The notes under the pieces are model-generated. The model was not told the origin of the DNA. It saw nothing but the letters and a program-made list of their open reading frames with translations, and ran no database searches. A program made the translations under genes and the position numbers. Shown one piece after another: positions 1 through 14,300 of a DNA stretch of 64,000 nt (its first letter is position 1; the number at the start of each line of letters is the position of its first letter). The DNA is from Paenibacillus brasilensis (GTDB lineage Bacteria; Bacillota; Bacilli; Paenibacillales; Paenibacillaceae), in NCBI RefSeq assembly GCF_009363115.1, contig NZ_CP045298.1:248001-312000 (forward strand). The letters run 5' to 3'.

Positions 1-2305
1 GAGCGTTAGTGCCGCTGAACCCGAAAGAACTTACGCTTGCGCGCCGGGGTACTCCCGGTCCGTGCTCCCAGCTCTGCAGCCCGGTGTTAATGTAAAATGG
101 GCTATCCTCCAAAGAAATATGCTCATTTAAGGATTCGAAATGGATGGTAGGCGGCAATTGGCGGTGCTTCATGGCCAGCAGTACTTTCATCACACTGGCC
201 ACCCCGGCCGCAGTCATCATATGTCCCATATTGCTTTTCAGTGATCCCAGCGCGCAATAGCCCTTTTTGCTTGTATAGGATCGGAATGATTCCGTAAGTC
301 CCTCCACTTCGATCGGATCACCCAGCTTTGTTCCTGTCCCGTGGGCCTCGACCATGGAGATGGTTTCGGGATGAATGTTAAACCGTCGGTATACGTCTTT
401 TTCCAGCGAGATTTGTGAATTTACACTTGGAGCGGTTATGCCGTTGGTTTTTCCATCCTGGTTTACTCCCCATCCCCGAATAACTCCATATATGGAGTCC
501 TTGTCCCTGATTGCATCAGAGAGCCGTTTTAATAAAATAACCCCAACCCCTTCTCCGGGGACAAACCCGTTTGCACGGGCATCAAAAGTAAAGCATCGGC
601 CATCCTTGGACAGCATTCCCGCCTTGCTGGTCATAACGTGCATACCCGGCCCTGCCATAACCATGACTCCGCCTGCCAAAGCCAGGTCACTTGTCTCTAA
701 TACGAGACTGTTGCAAGCTTCGGCAATAGCCACCAGAGAGGAGGAGCAGGCGGTATCAATAGCCAGACAAGGACCTTTCAAATTCAGCAGGTACGAAATT
801 CGGGCCGATAAAATCGAAGTCGCCCCTCCCATGAGGGCCTGCGCATTTAATCCCTGCCCGCTCATGGACCTCCCATAATCACTGGCTGCACAACCTACAA
901 AAACACCGCAGCGGCTCTCTGACAGTGAGACTGGATTCAATCCAGCATCTTCAATGCATTTCCAACTGCTTTCAAGAAACAGGCGCTGTTGAGGGTCCAT
1001 CATCTCTGCTTCCACAGGAGATATATTAAAGAATAACGGGTCAAATTTGTCTACATCCTCTAAAGCACCCATCCATTTGCTATAGGTTTTTCCCTGAGCC
1101 TTGGGATCGGTATCGTAATATTCCTCGATTGACCATCGCGTTGAAGGAATTTCCGATATACAATCCCTACCCTGAGCCAGATTGTCCCAAAATTCTTCTA
1201 AAGTCTTGGATTTGGGAAATTGTCCTGCCATGCCAATAATCGCGATAGACTCCTTATGCTCCTGGCCGTGCGGTATATCAGGCATGGCTTTTATAGCATC
1301 AGCATGCTTGGCCAGTTTGTGCGCATCATTGCTATTCGGCAGCTGTCCATAGGCGAATTGAATCCGTTCCTTAACCTCTTGTTGATTCACAAACGTTTTG
1401 TCCTGCATTTTTATTTCTTTCTCAATCGTAGCTGCCAGCTTTTCTCTTATCGATTGGGACATATGGTTTTTCAGTTCAATTAAGGACTCCCTAGGAGACT
1501 CGGACAGTTTTCTTGCCAGCTGCATGGCGTACGACACCACTTCATTTCTCGGCAGGACTGGAAAAGGAACCCCTTTGGTTTCCAGTTCCGAACCGCTATA
1601 TCTAGTACCTGTAAATAAAATTTCCTGCGCCATGCTGACTCCGAATTTCTCAGGAAAAATTAGTGTTGATCCCGCCCCGGGCGTAAAGCCGTATTTCATA
1701 AAGTTAGTCGTATAAATGCTTTCCCGGCTCATCACGATAAAATCACAAAACATCCCCATACACCAGCCTGCGCCAATCCCATGTCCCTGCATGGCAGCAA
1801 TCACGGGCAGCTTGCAATCCAGCGCTATCTTGTAAACATTGGTATCGCTATATTTCGCCTTTCCCTCATGGATAGCGAGCAGTCCTTCTTGTGTGCCTCC
1901 TGTGGCAAAGTAGGTGCCATATCCCGTCAGAATCACAACTTTATAATTCTCGTTAGCCTGCACCGTCTCGAACGCCTGGTTCAGGCCAATAATCAGTTCA
2001 TCGGAAAATGTATTTTTGTGCGCCGTGTCCTTCATGGTCAATAGGACAATCCCATGCTCAAATTCCTGCAATTCAACTACAGACTGTACCTTCATTTTGC
2101 AGCCGCTTGTCCTCTGTCCATCTTCCGGCCCGTGAAAGTTGTCCAATGGCTGCAGCGAAAGTGCTGGTCCTTCTGATGATTCCTGCGAACTAGCTTCCAT
2201 AGATTCATCCGGGGACCCGCCGATAAATTGAAGCAATTGTTTTTCGGCATCTTCAGAATTTATTTCCCCTGTCTGCACCGCACGAAAAATATCTTTTGAA
2301 TCCAT
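1..2305 (-). CDS. Trans-AT PKS3, N-terminal part: embedded ECH2 domain then KS (runs off left edge)
   Basis: This is the third giant synthase of the cluster; its 3' part lies outside the window. Translation starts at an ATG ending at 2305 behind a clear aggagg site, 50 bases after the PKS2 stop. After about 70 residues of linker comes an enoyl-CoA hydratase-fold domain (about residues 71-310) with AAMQGHGIGAG as oxyanion-hole region. It closely resembles the free-standing ECH2 at 33655-34404, so it probably decarboxylates the dehydrated beta-branch intermediate. A ketosynthase follows from about residue 359 (IAIIGMAG), with active-site Cys in DTACSSSL near 521, EAHGTGTKLGDP and NMGH, cut at GFSGTNA. 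The ECH domain sits immediately after the beta-branching ACP that ends PKS2, which fits processing of that branch in cis. No AT is seen. Confidence 0.93.
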   Translation of the reverse strand, partial: MDSKDIFRAVQTGEINSEDAEKQLLQFIGGSPDESMEASSQESSEGPALSLQPLDNFHGPEDGQRTSGCKMKVQSVVELQEFEHGIVLLTMKDTAHKNTFSDELIIGLNQAFETVQANENYKVVILTGYGTYFATGGTQEGLLAIHEGKAKYSDTNVYKIALDCKLPVIAAMQGHGIGAGWCMGMFCDFIVMSRESIYTTNFMKYGFTPGAGSTLIFPEKFGVSMAQEILFTGTRYSGSELETKGVPFPVLPRNEVVSYAMQLARKLSESPRESLIELKNHMSQSIREKLAATIEKEIKMQDKTFVNQQEVKERIQFAYGQLPNSNDAHKLAKHADAIKAMPDIPHGQEHKESIAIIGMAGQFPKSKTLEEFWDNLAQGRDCISEIPSTRWSIEEYYDTDPKAQGKTYSKWMGALEDVDKFDPLFFNISPVEAEMMDPQQRLFLESSWKCIEDAGLNPVSLSESRCGVFVGCAASDYGRSMSGQGLNAQALMGGATSILSARISYLLNLKGPCLAIDTACSSSLVAIAEACNSLVLETSDLALAGGVMVMAGPGMHVMTSKAGMLSKDGRCFTFDARANGFVPGEGVGVILLKRLSDAIRDKDSIYGVIRGWGVNQDGKTNGITAPSVNSQISLEKDVYRRFNIHPETISMVEAHGTGTKLGDPIEVEGLTESFRSYTSKKGYCALGSLKSNMGHMMTAAGVASVMKVLLAMKHRQLPPTIHFESLNEHISLEDSPFYINTGLQSWEHGPGVPRRASVSSFGFSGTNA

Positions 2306-2355
2306 AAAAATGCCCTCCTAGCTGTATGAAATAGGACAAATACCATGTTGGCTAT

Positions 2356-5300
2356 CTATGAGTGTAATTGGTTGAATAATCGGTCAGCCTGTTCAAAATC
2401 CAACTCTCCCTGCAACACCTTCTGTATCAATGCTTGCATGGGCTGGTTGGAATTCGGCTCTACAGGTGCTTGATTGGTATCTCCCGCCGACTTGCTCAAT
2501 TCCTTCGCCAGGAATTTGGAAAATTCTTTAATGTTAGGATAGTCGTACACTCTGGTTGCTGAAATAGCTGTTCCAAACCGTTTATTCACAGCCTGTACCC
2601 ACTCTACGCCTATAATTGAATCCAGTCCCATATCAATAAATTTATCGTCCCGGCCAATATCCTTTTCATTCATACTCAAGGATTTCGCAAGACTTTCTAC
2701 CAGTTCCTTCTCCAATGTTTCTATCCGTACAGCTGGCGGCGCATATGCCAACCGCTTGACTTCAGTTCTGGCTGCGGGCTGCGGCGAAGAAAGCTTGGCC
2801 TCAGGTTGCGGCGGAGCAGACATGGGTTCGGGTAGCCTGGATTCGGGTAGCTTGGGGTCCGGCAGCTTGAATTCCAATAGTTCGGCTGGCTTTTCCGGTT
2901 TACCTGCTACCATCTGGACGTCAGAAACGGGGCTCAGCAAAATGCCCTGCGGTTTTTCAGGTATTTCCGCAAAAGTCTGTCGCTGCAAGTTATCGTTGCT
3001 AACATTCATTGCAGGAGGGTTGGAAACAGGCTCCTGTACCGATCCAGCGACCACAGGGGGCTCCGCCTCAACGTCCCGGGATTCGCTCCCGAACGTGGAG
3101 ATCCAATAGCTCTCCTTGGCAAATGGATAGGTCGGCAAACTAATTCGGCGAGGTCTGGCATTCTCATAAAGCCTGTTCCAATCGAAGGGCAGGCCCTTAA
3201 CCCAAAGCTCCGCCAGCTTAGTATACTTACCCTTGCTTATCCAGCTATCCACCATTTTTGCCATGTCTTCATCTGCTTCAAGAACAGCCAGGATGTCTTT
3301 ATTCTTCTTTGCCTGGCCCGAATATAGCCCGTCGATATCCTCATTCCCCGCTAAAAAGCCCTCCAGTTTTCCTGCAAGCTCACTGGTAGACCTAACGATT
3401 ACTGCTAACCGTTCTTCCATGGCTTCCCGTCCCACCTGCAGGGTAAATGCTATATCCGCCAGGCTGGTTTGCGAGTATTCCGGCTCTATGAGTTCAGCAA
3501 GCAGTCTTTGCACCTGCTCGTACAGTCGCTCTTTATTTCTGGCCGACAGCACGACCATTGCCGGATTTTGAAATGTGATGGCTGCTTGTCTCGTCTCCTG
3601 CTCCTCTGGGATATATTCCTCAATGAGCACATGTGCGTTGGAGCCTCCGGCGCCAAAGGAGGAAATACCTGCTATTCTCGGGTATTCAACCGTCTTCCCG
3701 TTCATGGTGACGACAGGTCTTTTCCACTCTCCCAATTCCTGCTGAACCTTAAAAGGGCTATCGCTAAAATCGATATTCGGGTTTAGTGTTTGTGAATGCA
3801 GCGAAGGAACGATTTGCCCGTATTTGAGCTGAAGGAGCACCTTTGTAACTCCGGCAATCCCTGCCGCACTCTCACAATGCCCAATATTTGATTTTGCCGA
3901 TCCGATTGCGCAAAACTGCCTGTCCTCCGTATATTCCCGGAACACTTTTTGCAATCCGGCGATTTCAATAGGATCACCTAAAGAAGTCCCGGTGCCGTGC
4001 GCTTCAATGTAACTGATGGTTCTGGGGTTAATTCCTGCTTTCTTAAAGGCCCTTCCAATGACACTGGCCTGTGCATTGGGATTCGGAACCGAGAACCCGT
4101 TTGTCTTCCCTCCATGATTCACTGCGGTTCCCTTGATGACCCCATATATATGGTCGCCGTCTGCAACGGCTTTAGCCAGCGGTTTGAGCAGCACAGCCCC
4201 TACGCCTTCTCCCGGCACATACCCGTCTCCGCCTTGTCCGAAGCTTTCGCACCGCCCCTTGCTCGATACAAATCTTCCCTGCTCAAGCATCAGGTATTTG
4301 TTCGGATGAATGGAGACGTTCACGCCGCCGGCAATGGCAAGCTCGCATTCGCCTTGCTGCAAGCTTTGACAGGCCAGATGAATGGTCGTCAATGAGGAGG
4401 AGCACATCGTATCCACAGCCATGCTCGGCCCGTGGAAGTTACAGAAATAAGATACCCGGTTGGCAATGGAGGCCGAATTGCCAGGAACAGCAATCATTCT
4501 GCCCCTGGCTTGTTCCTGGGCTCCATACAGCTGATATTCCTCATACATGACCCCGACAAAAACGCCCACGTTCCTATCCAGCCCAAGGCCCCGTTCCAGT
4601 CCAAGCGCTTCCCGTGTATAGCCTGCATCCTCGATCGTTTCATAAACGCATTTCAGGAACAGACGCTCCTGAGGATCAATGATCTCTGCTTCTCTGGGAG
4701 AGATATTGAAAAACAGCGGATCAAACTGATCTACACCTTTGATAAAACCTCCCCACTTGCTGTACGTTTTTCCCGACGGATTCCTGTCATCGTCAACGTG
4801 CATGCTGTGATCCCAGCGTTCTTTGGGGATTTCCGTAATGCAGTCCTTCCCATCGCGCAGATTGCTCCAGAATTCCCGAATGTTTTCTGCATCGGGATAC
4901 ATACCCGACAAGCCGATAATGGCAATATCCCTCGATTCGCTTGCCCTTTCAGGTTGTGGTTGAAATTTTGTCTGAACCGGCATGACACGTGATGGCCTCC
5001 GGCTGCCGGAAAACGGCCTTCCTGGGCCATTTTCCACTGTAGAAGGCTTGAATTCTTCCACAGCGTCGACCTCTGTCTCTATTCCAAGCAATTTAATCAG
5101 CTGCTTCTGGTGAACTTCAAGAAAGTATTGGGTCAATTCCCGGATATTCTGGTATTCAAAAAATAATGTTTTGGGCAGTGTTCCGAACGTTTTCTCCAAC
5201 TCACGGGTTAGCTGCTTAATCATAATGGAATCAATTCCATACTTCTCCATGGGGGCATCGGTTTCAATCTGCCTTGCCGGCAGTTTGATGGATGCAGCGA

Positions 5301-8300
5301 GCAGTTTCTTTAAATAATTTGCCGCTTTTTCGGCAAGCAGGTCTTGTTCGATGACCGAGCCCATTCCGTTTTCCACGATCATAGATGAGGCATGTGCAGC
5401 CTGATTTAGGGACGGCTGCTGCAGAAGCACTTCTTTAAGCTGACTGGCATGCCCTTCCAACACCATCACTTGATCCTTTTCGGAAGCCAGGCTCTGATAC
5501 AAAGCCCGGATTCCTGTGCCGGTCTCCATAGCCAACATCCCCATCCCCTCCATGATTTTTTCTGTTTCCCCGTCAATACGCATTCCGCCTTCCTTCCATA
5601 GCGGCCAATTGACTGAAATCGTCCGCCCCTGGCGCTGCTTTCGCTCTACCATCGTACTGCGGTACCCGGCATAGGCATCCATAAAGGCATTGGCAGCAGC
5701 ATAGTCTGCCTGCCCTATATTCCCCAGGCTCCCTGCAACCGATGAAAAAAGGATGAAGAAGTCCAGCGGAAAATCCTTGCAGACGTGGTCCAGATTCACC
5801 AATCCCGAAACCTTTGGCGCCAAAACGTTTTGCAATTCCTCCCTTGTTTTTTTAATCATGAAATTATCGATAGCCACTCCAGCGCTGTGAACAATTCCAT
5901 CCAGCTTCCCAAACTCTTCCTGAATATCCCGAATCAAATCTTCAACTGCCCTTTTATCGGCGACATCAGCTTGCCGGAATACTACCCTAGCACCTAAAGC
6001 CTCTATCTCCTCAATCCTTGCTTTGGTGTCACCGCGGAGCGGGGAGCGTCCGACGAGAATTAAAACGGCATCCTTGACCTGTCGCGCCATTTCTTCGGCC
6101 AAAATCAAACCGAGACTCCCGGTTCCGCCGGTAATCAAATATACCCCCCTGTCCTTCCACGGCATGCTAATCGCTTCCCCTGAGGCTTTAATTTCCGTCC
6201 ATGAAGCAACATACCGTCTACCCGACTGATAGCGGATATGTGTATCTATAGAGCTGCGACTGTTTTCTTGCAGGATGTTTATAATACCTGCTGCATCCTG
6301 CTCCACATCCATTTCTATCAACTGACCAGCCAATACGGGATTTTCCAGCCACGCGGTTTTTAAGAGTCCGTACAGTCCCGCGAATACCTGCTGATGATCC
6401 TGTACCGGAACGACAAGCTGAATCAATGTTCTTTCTTTGGAGTGCGTTTTAAGCCTATGTTGAATTTCCTCAAACATCTGTGTCGCATAAGTTCTAAACC
6501 GTGCATCAATGCTTTTCTCTTCGGATTGCAGGATGAGACAACGCACCCCGTTCATCTGCGATTCAATAATTTCCCCGGAAATATATCCCGGTTCGCATAA
6601 AATGACCAGATGCTGTTGATAGTCAGGCACTGTTCCTTCCAGGGCAATTGCTTGTTCTTCCCATACAGGCTCAAGCATCAAAGTCTCAGGGACAGTCGAT
6701 TTATCTGATTCCCCTGTTCCTCCCTCAGAGACTCGTGATGAGAAGCCTTTTATCCTCACACAAACATTCCCCTGACCGTCACATAAATCAATATCAAGCT
6801 TTTGCAGCGGGCCATCTTGCCTGCTGTCTTCACTATAACGGAGCCAAGCCCACATTTCTGATGTGCAGCTGTTAAACACCTCAAGCTCTTCCAACGCAAA
6901 CGGTAAAGCCGGCTTAATGGAACCTATACCGCCAGACAGGCTGACGGCACCTGCGCCCATCATCAAGCCTATGGACGCCTGAAGAGCGGAATCCATCAAA
7001 CTGGGATGCATCACAAACTGTTCCATAGTATGGTAAACAGAGGAAGGCAAGGATAACTTTGCAAGCACTTGACCCGCCCCGATATATACCTTCTCAATTC
7101 CTCGGTGTCCCGGTCCATAGGACATCTGCATTTCTGCAAACGCCTCATAGCACTGACGGTATGAAAGGGAGCCCAGGCTGCACTGTTCCCGCAAGGCTTT
7201 AATATCTATGACAGGAACCTCGGCTACCGGAACAATCGCTGCGCTGCCTTCACTATGCACCATCAGTTCCGCGCCCGTCCCACCAGACTCGCTGTAGATT
7301 TCATAGGCGATATTCCCGTCATCTTGCGGAAAGAGCCCGATATTTACATCAACCGACTGCTCTCCAACCACAACAGGCCGGATCCAATCCACATCTTTTA
7401 ATCGCACACATGTCCAATGGTCTTCCTGAGTTCCTGCGACCTGTTCCACTGCAGCCCGCGCCATTTCAAGGTAGGCCACTCCAGGCAAGAGCTTCTGTCC
7501 CCTTATCACATGGTCAGACAGGAAAAATTCTTCCCCCGTAAAAGTGGAGCTGAACTGCAGTCCATCAATATCGGACGTATTTCGCTGGAGCAAGGGGTGA
7601 ATGGCGACTGCCGCCTCCCGTTTCAGTAGCGCATTGTTTGCTCCTGTCCGGTTATGGATACCGGTCATACAATATCGTTCTCTGGCAAAGGGGTAGGTTG
7701 GCAGACTGATACGGTTCGGTTTAGCCTCTCCGTACAACAAGTCCCAGTCAAAAGCTGCCCCTTTTACCCAAAGGTCTGCGATTTTGCCATAGCTGCCTTC
7801 ACTAACCAGAGCATCCATCGTCTTGCCCGCACCCTCTCCATCTTCCCGGGCTCTATTTTCTTCTCTATGGCGTTTGGCCTGCCCCACGTATAAGCCGTCG
7901 ATACCTTCCCGGCCTTCCACAAATCCCTTCAATTTCTCTTCAAGCTCTCTGAGAGAGCCTGTAATGCAAGCCAAACGTTCCTCCATCGCTTCGCGTCCCG
8001 TCTGAAGGGTATACGCTATATCTCCCAGACTGCTGTCTGTGAACTGACGCTCCCCGATTGCAGCCAGCAATTGATGTGCCTGTTTCTGCAGTTGTGCTTC
8101 ACTCTTGGCTGACAGCACCACAATAGCCGGTTTTTGGGCAGTAAAGGTAACTGAATGTTGCTCCAGCTTTCCAGGAATATATTCTTCGATTATCAAATGG
8201 GCGTTGGCACCCCCGAATCCAAAGGAGCTGACACCCGCTCTCCGGGGAATATTTTCCCCTTGAGTATCCCGCTGCGGCTTCCACTCACGCGCCTCCTGGA

Positions 8301-11300
8301 CGATATAGAACGGACTGCCTTCCAGTTTTATATAGGGATTAATGACATCGCAATGAAGGCTTTTGACCAGCTTTTTATGCTTTAACTGAAGCAGTACCTT
8401 TATGACGCCCGCGATTCCAGAAGCCAGTTCCAGATGTCCGATGTTGGTTTTCACCGAGCCCAATCCGCAATGGGATTCTGTGATCCCGGGTCCCTCTGTA
8501 TTCTCATAAAGCTCTTTGAAGGCTGCTTTCAGCCCGTTGATTTCAATCGGATCACCCAGCTCCGTGCCTGTTCCGTGGGCTTCAATGTAAGAGACCGTCC
8601 TTGGGTCGATATCGGCCTTTGTATATGCATTTACCAACAAATCCGCCTGAGCCCTCGGATTGGGCGCTGTCAGGGAATTCGCCCGGCCTCCGTGATTGAC
8701 GGCAGTCCCCCGGATTACCCCATAAATATGATCTCCAGCCTTCTCCGCATCCTTCAGCTTTTTCAGGAAAAGCATACCGGCCCCTTCACCACGCACGTAG
8801 CCATTGGCCTTATTAGAAAAGGTTTTGCATCGACCATCCTCACACAGCATCCCTGCTTTATTGAAGCTGATATGAAGCTCAGGTGTGATCATCACATTGA
8901 CACCGCCCGCAATTGCCATCTCGCAGCTTCCATCCTCTATAGCCCTTACTGCCCGGTGAATGGCCACCAGTGAACTGGAGCAAGCCGTTTCGACAGGTTC
9001 GCTCGGACCATGAATATTGAGGAAATAGCTCATGCGATTAGGCCCTACCGACGGTGCCATACCGCTGGAGGAATACGCCTCAACACCCACGTTCCCCTGA
9101 TAAATCATACCGCTGTAGCCGCTGTTCGCGGTGCCTACAAAGATTCCTGTGCGGGTTCCCGACAGACTCCCTGCCTGAATGCCTGCATCTTCAATCGCCT
9201 TCCAGATATAGGTCATCAACAGGCGCTGCTGCGGGTCCATGAGTGCGGCTTCCCGCGGAGAAATTCCAAAGAATAGAGAGTCAAACTCATAAATCCCGTC
9301 AATAAATCCGCCCCACTTGATATTGGTTTTATTGACCTCTTGCTCAGGATCACCGTAATAGGCCTTCCAATCCCAGCGATCTTCAGGTATTTCAGTGATA
9401 CAGTCCCTACCTTCCTCAAGATTTTTCCAAAACTCATCTACATCCCGGGCCATGGGGAATATCCCGCTCATTCCCACGATGGCAATAGGTTCAGGAACAG
9501 CCTGAGTCTGTTGCGGCATGGACAACACATTCCTGCTTGCAAATCGGGAACCCTGCCGTCTACCGCGGTTGTATTCTTCCCTATCATCCTCCATGGCCTG
9601 TACAGCAGGCTCAGTCCGGGCATGCACGGCAAACTGCTCGCCAAGCACGGTATTATATTCGTCCACCAAATATCTGGTGAAGTCATGAATCGTGGTATAT
9701 TCAAAGAATATGTCGGGCGTCAGCTCAAGCCGGTATAAGTGATTGATGGTGTTGGTAAATTGCGTGAGCAGGATGGAATCGAAGCCATACTCACTCAGTT
9801 CTACATGTGCATCAATATCTTCAAGCTTGACTTTCAGCAATTTTGACACCGCCTGAATCATGGCGGCCTGCACCTTGTCCAGCAAATCCGGTACGGCATT
9901 GCTTTCAGGGGAAGCTGCTGAAACTCCTGCCGCCTTTTCAGGCTGCCTGGTCTCTGGAGTCGTTATTAATCCTGCTATTTTCTTCATTTTTGCGAGATTG
10001 CCTTCCATCACCAAAACCTGATCAACGCCCGCGATCATGCCACGATACAAGGCCTGAATGCCGGAAGAGGTTGACATGCCGCTCATGCCTGTGCGCTGCC
10101 TCACCAGCTTCTCCGTTTCCTCATCAATACGCATCCCGCCCTCTTTCCATAGCGGCCAATTGATGGATAGCGTTGGACCCTGGCGCTGCTTCGATGCGAT
10201 CAAAGCGTTCCGGTACCCGGCATAAGCATCCATAAACGCATTAGCGGCAGAATAGTCTGCCTGTCCCTGATTGCCTAATCCTCCGGCTACAGACGAAAAT
10301 AGAACGAAGAAGTCAAGCGGCAGGTTCTTACTTGCTTCATCCAGATTCACTACACCTAACACTTTGGGAGCAAGAACCTCCAGCATTTCCTCACTATTTT
10401 TTTTGAGTATACGGTTGTCGCGAATGACTCCTGCACTGTGAATGATGCCATTGATGCTTCCGAATTCCTCCTGAGTTTCCTGGATTAAATCGGCCACCGC
10501 TTGCTCCCGAGCCACATCGACTTGCCTGTATATTATTCGTGCCCCTAATGCCTCCAATTTCTTTATCTCAGCCCGCTTGCCCTCATCCAGCATAGAACGA
10601 CCCGTTAAAATCAAAACGGCTTTATGAACTTTATTCAATATTTCTCTGGCAAAAATGAGTCCCAAGCCACCGACACCACCGGTAATCAGGTACACTCCGC
10701 CGTCCTTCCACGGGATACCCGCTGCTTCCTGAGAGATCTGAATTTCCTTCCACGAGGAAACCCACCGTTTGTCTTTCCCGTACCGGATCTGGATATCCTC
10801 GGGACTACGACTGTTTTCTTTTAAAATGTCTGTGATTGCTCCCCAGTCCTCATCCTGCCCCAGCTCTATCAACTGCCCTACCAGTTTTGGATGCTCAAGC
10901 CGGGCCGTTTTTAAAAGACCGGAAATTCCCGAAAAAAGCTGCCGCTCCCCCTGACCGCTCATGGCGATCTGGATCAGCACCTTGCCATTGGGTTTATCTC
11001 TGAAAATCCTTTGAATCTCCTCAAACACCTGGACGGCGCACCACTGGAACTGTTCCCCGATTCCGTTCCGATCAGGTTGCATTATCATGCATTGCACGCC
11101 ATCTATCCGAGCTTCAACTTGTTCACGGGATATCCCGGACGGCTCGCAGAGTATCACGACATGGCGATCATATACAGGCATTTCAGCCTCGATGGCAATT
11201 CCTTGCTCTTTCCACACGGGTTCAAGCATCAAGGTACTGAAATTGGACTGTGCGTCCGAGGAAATTGAGTCCATATTCAGAATTGTTGATGAATATCCTT

Positions 11301-14300
11301 TTATCCTGACACAGATGGCTCCGGTTTCGTCGCTCAGGTCAATATCCAGCTTCTGTGCCTTATCTCCAGCTTTACTGTCTGCTTGGTAGCGAATCAGCGC
11401 CCACATAATGGAACTGCAATTTTTTATAATCTCAACTTCTTGAATGGCATAGGGCAAAGAAGGTCTGATCTCACCAGAACCCAGCGTCAAACCTATGGAT
11501 GCCTGCAAGGCCGAATCTATCATACCTGGATGCAGGACAAATTTGCTTTGGTTGTCAGAAACGGAGGATGGCAAGCATAGCTTTGCCACGACTAGGCCCT
11601 CTCCTGCATACACCATCTCAATTCCCTGATGCCCGGGACCGTAATCTATCCCCATATCTCTAAAAATTCTATACAACTCTGCGGGATGGAAGCTTCGGCT
11701 GCATGCAGTCTGCAAGTCTTTAATATTCAGGGCAGGAACCTCCGCGACTGGTGTTCGGGCAGCACTGCCGTAGCTATATATCACAATCCCTGCATCAGCT
11801 TCTTCGCTCTTCCCATAAATCTCATAGGAAATCTCCTGATGATCATCCAGGAAAAGCCCGATGTGGAGCTGTACCGGTCCATCCTCTACAACAATAGGCC
11901 GTGCCCAAACCACGTTTTTAAGGCAAATTCCGGTCGGCCCGCCCTCACCTGCTCCTGTTGCCTGCTCCACTGCCGCCCGGGCCATTTCAAGGCAAGCAGC
12001 CCCGGACAGAACCTTGCGCCCATTCACCACATGATCCTCCAGGAAAAACTCCTGGCCTATAAAAGTCGAACTGAACCGCTGTTCCGAGAAATCGGAGGTG
12101 TTTTGATGCAGTAAAGGATGGAGCGAAGCAGCCATGACAGGAGTTATGCCTTTGCCTGCCTTGCTGTCAAGCTCAGGCGCCCAGCAGCGTTCTCTCGCAA
12201 AAGGATAGGTCGGTAGACTGATCCGGCAAGGCTTGATGTCCCCATACAGCTTGTTCCAGTCAATTGTTAGCCCCTTTACCCACAACTCCGCTATTTTTTT
12301 CAGTTTTCTCTTCTTGATCCAGGCTTCAAGCAACGATTGGGCATCTTCATCCGCCTCAAAGATCACGATCCCGTCTTTGCTCTTTTTCACCTGAGCCGTT
12401 AGGACGCCAGCAGGCAGATTATGATGAACGAATCCTTCCAGTGCTGTTAGCAAAGCCTCTTTTGAATCTGCTACAAAAGCCAGGCGGTAATCCATCGGCT
12501 CGCGGCTCACTTGCAGCGTATACCCCAGATCCGCGAGATTAAGATTTTCCCGGGATGCAATAAAACTCCTCATTTTTTCGGCGTACGTTATTAGTTGCTT
12601 TTCACCTTTGGCAGACAATACGAAGAGAACGGGATGATGGATATCAGCGGCTGTTGGAGATGCCGTTGTGCCAATCTCGGGACAATATTCTTCAATAACA
12701 AGATGGGCGTTCGTACCGCTAAATCCGAAAGAGCTCACAGCGGCACGCCTTTTGTTCCCGTGGGAAGGCTCCCAGGCGTTCAATTCTGTATTGACATAAA
12801 AAGGAGAATCATCAAAATCAAAATGCTCATTCGGGTTCTTGAAATTCATTGTCGGTACCAGTTTTCTATGCTTCATGCACAGCAACACTTTTTGCACGCT
12901 GGCTATGCCTGCTGCTGCCGAAGTATGCCCGATATTGCTTTTTACCGAACCTATGGCACAGTAGTTCTTCTCATCGGTTCTTTCTTTAAAAGCGGTTGAT
13001 AAAGCTTCCAATTCAATAGGATCGCCCAGCTTGGTGCCTGTCCCATGCATTTCAACATAGCTAATGCTATCGGGCTCAATCTGATATTTGTTGTATATTT
13101 CCCGCTCCAGCTCAATTTGGCTGTTTGTGCTTGGAGCGGTAATCCCGTTGGTTTTTCCATCTTGATTGATTCCGGACCCGATAATAACCCCGTATATATG
13201 ATCCCGATCAGCTTCAGCATCCTTCAGCCGCTTCAGAACCAGCGCCCCTACTCCTTCCCCCGGAACAAAGCCGTTGGCGCTATTGTCAAACGTTTTACAC
13301 CGGCCATCCGGCGACAACATTCCAGATGCAGACATGCCTATATACGATTCAGGAGTCAAATATAACGACACCCCGCCAACCAACGCCATTTCAATTTCTC
13401 CATTAGATAAAGCCTGGCAAGCCAGATGGGTTGCCACCAGGGATGAGGAGCACGCCGTATCCACGGATATGGCCGGACCTTTCAGATTAAGAAAATAAGA
13501 GATACGAGCCGCTGCAATAGCGTTGCTGTTCCCGGTAGTATTGGTGAACTGCGCTTGATGCTTGTACCGCAACATACTATATTCATTATTTAAAATTCCA
13601 AGGTAAACCCCGCATTTTTTATTTCCCAACTGCGAGCCACTATAGCCTGCATCCTCAACTGCCTTATAGGCTTCCTGCATGAAGATGCGCTGCTGGGGGT
13701 CCATTCCTTCCGCCTCGGTAGGAGAAATATTAAAAAATAACGGATCAAAATATTCCATATCCTCTAAAGCACCCAGCCATTTGCAATTGATTTTACCCTC
13801 TTGCGCCGGACGAGGATCATAATACGCGTCTACATTCCAGCGGTCCTTCGGGATTTCAATAATGGAATTTTTGCCTTGAGCGAGATTATTCCAATATTGC
13901 TGTACATCTTCCGCACCAGGATATCTTCCCGAAATCCCGACAATTGCAATTGCGTCTTTATTTTCCGAAGGCATAGGCGATGAATCCTCTGCTGCCTTTA
14001 CCAGGTGGAATGGCTCGGAAGCCTCTTTAGGCGATAGCCTCGGAGAGCATTGCATCGTGCCGGGCCCCGACGAATGGACTTCTGCCTTAGGCTTACTCGT
14101 GTCGGGGACTGGGTCTAAGGTGTTTAAGGGCCGTTGATTGAAGCTCCCTTCTTGCTTATTGATTTCTTGTGCCAAAAATGCAGCGAATTGGAGAATGGTC
14201 GGATAGTCGTAGACCTTGGTCGCTACTACGGATGTGCCATATCGTTTATTCATGTTTCGAACCCATTCTACGCCTATTATGGAATCCAGGCCGATATCTA

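Noticed and set aside
375..878. Plus-strand reading frames of up to about 250 codons across 0.4-37 kb
   Set aside because: They lie opposite the PKS genes, follow the codon pattern of the minus strand, show no protein features and lack ribosome sites; they are shadows of the synthases.
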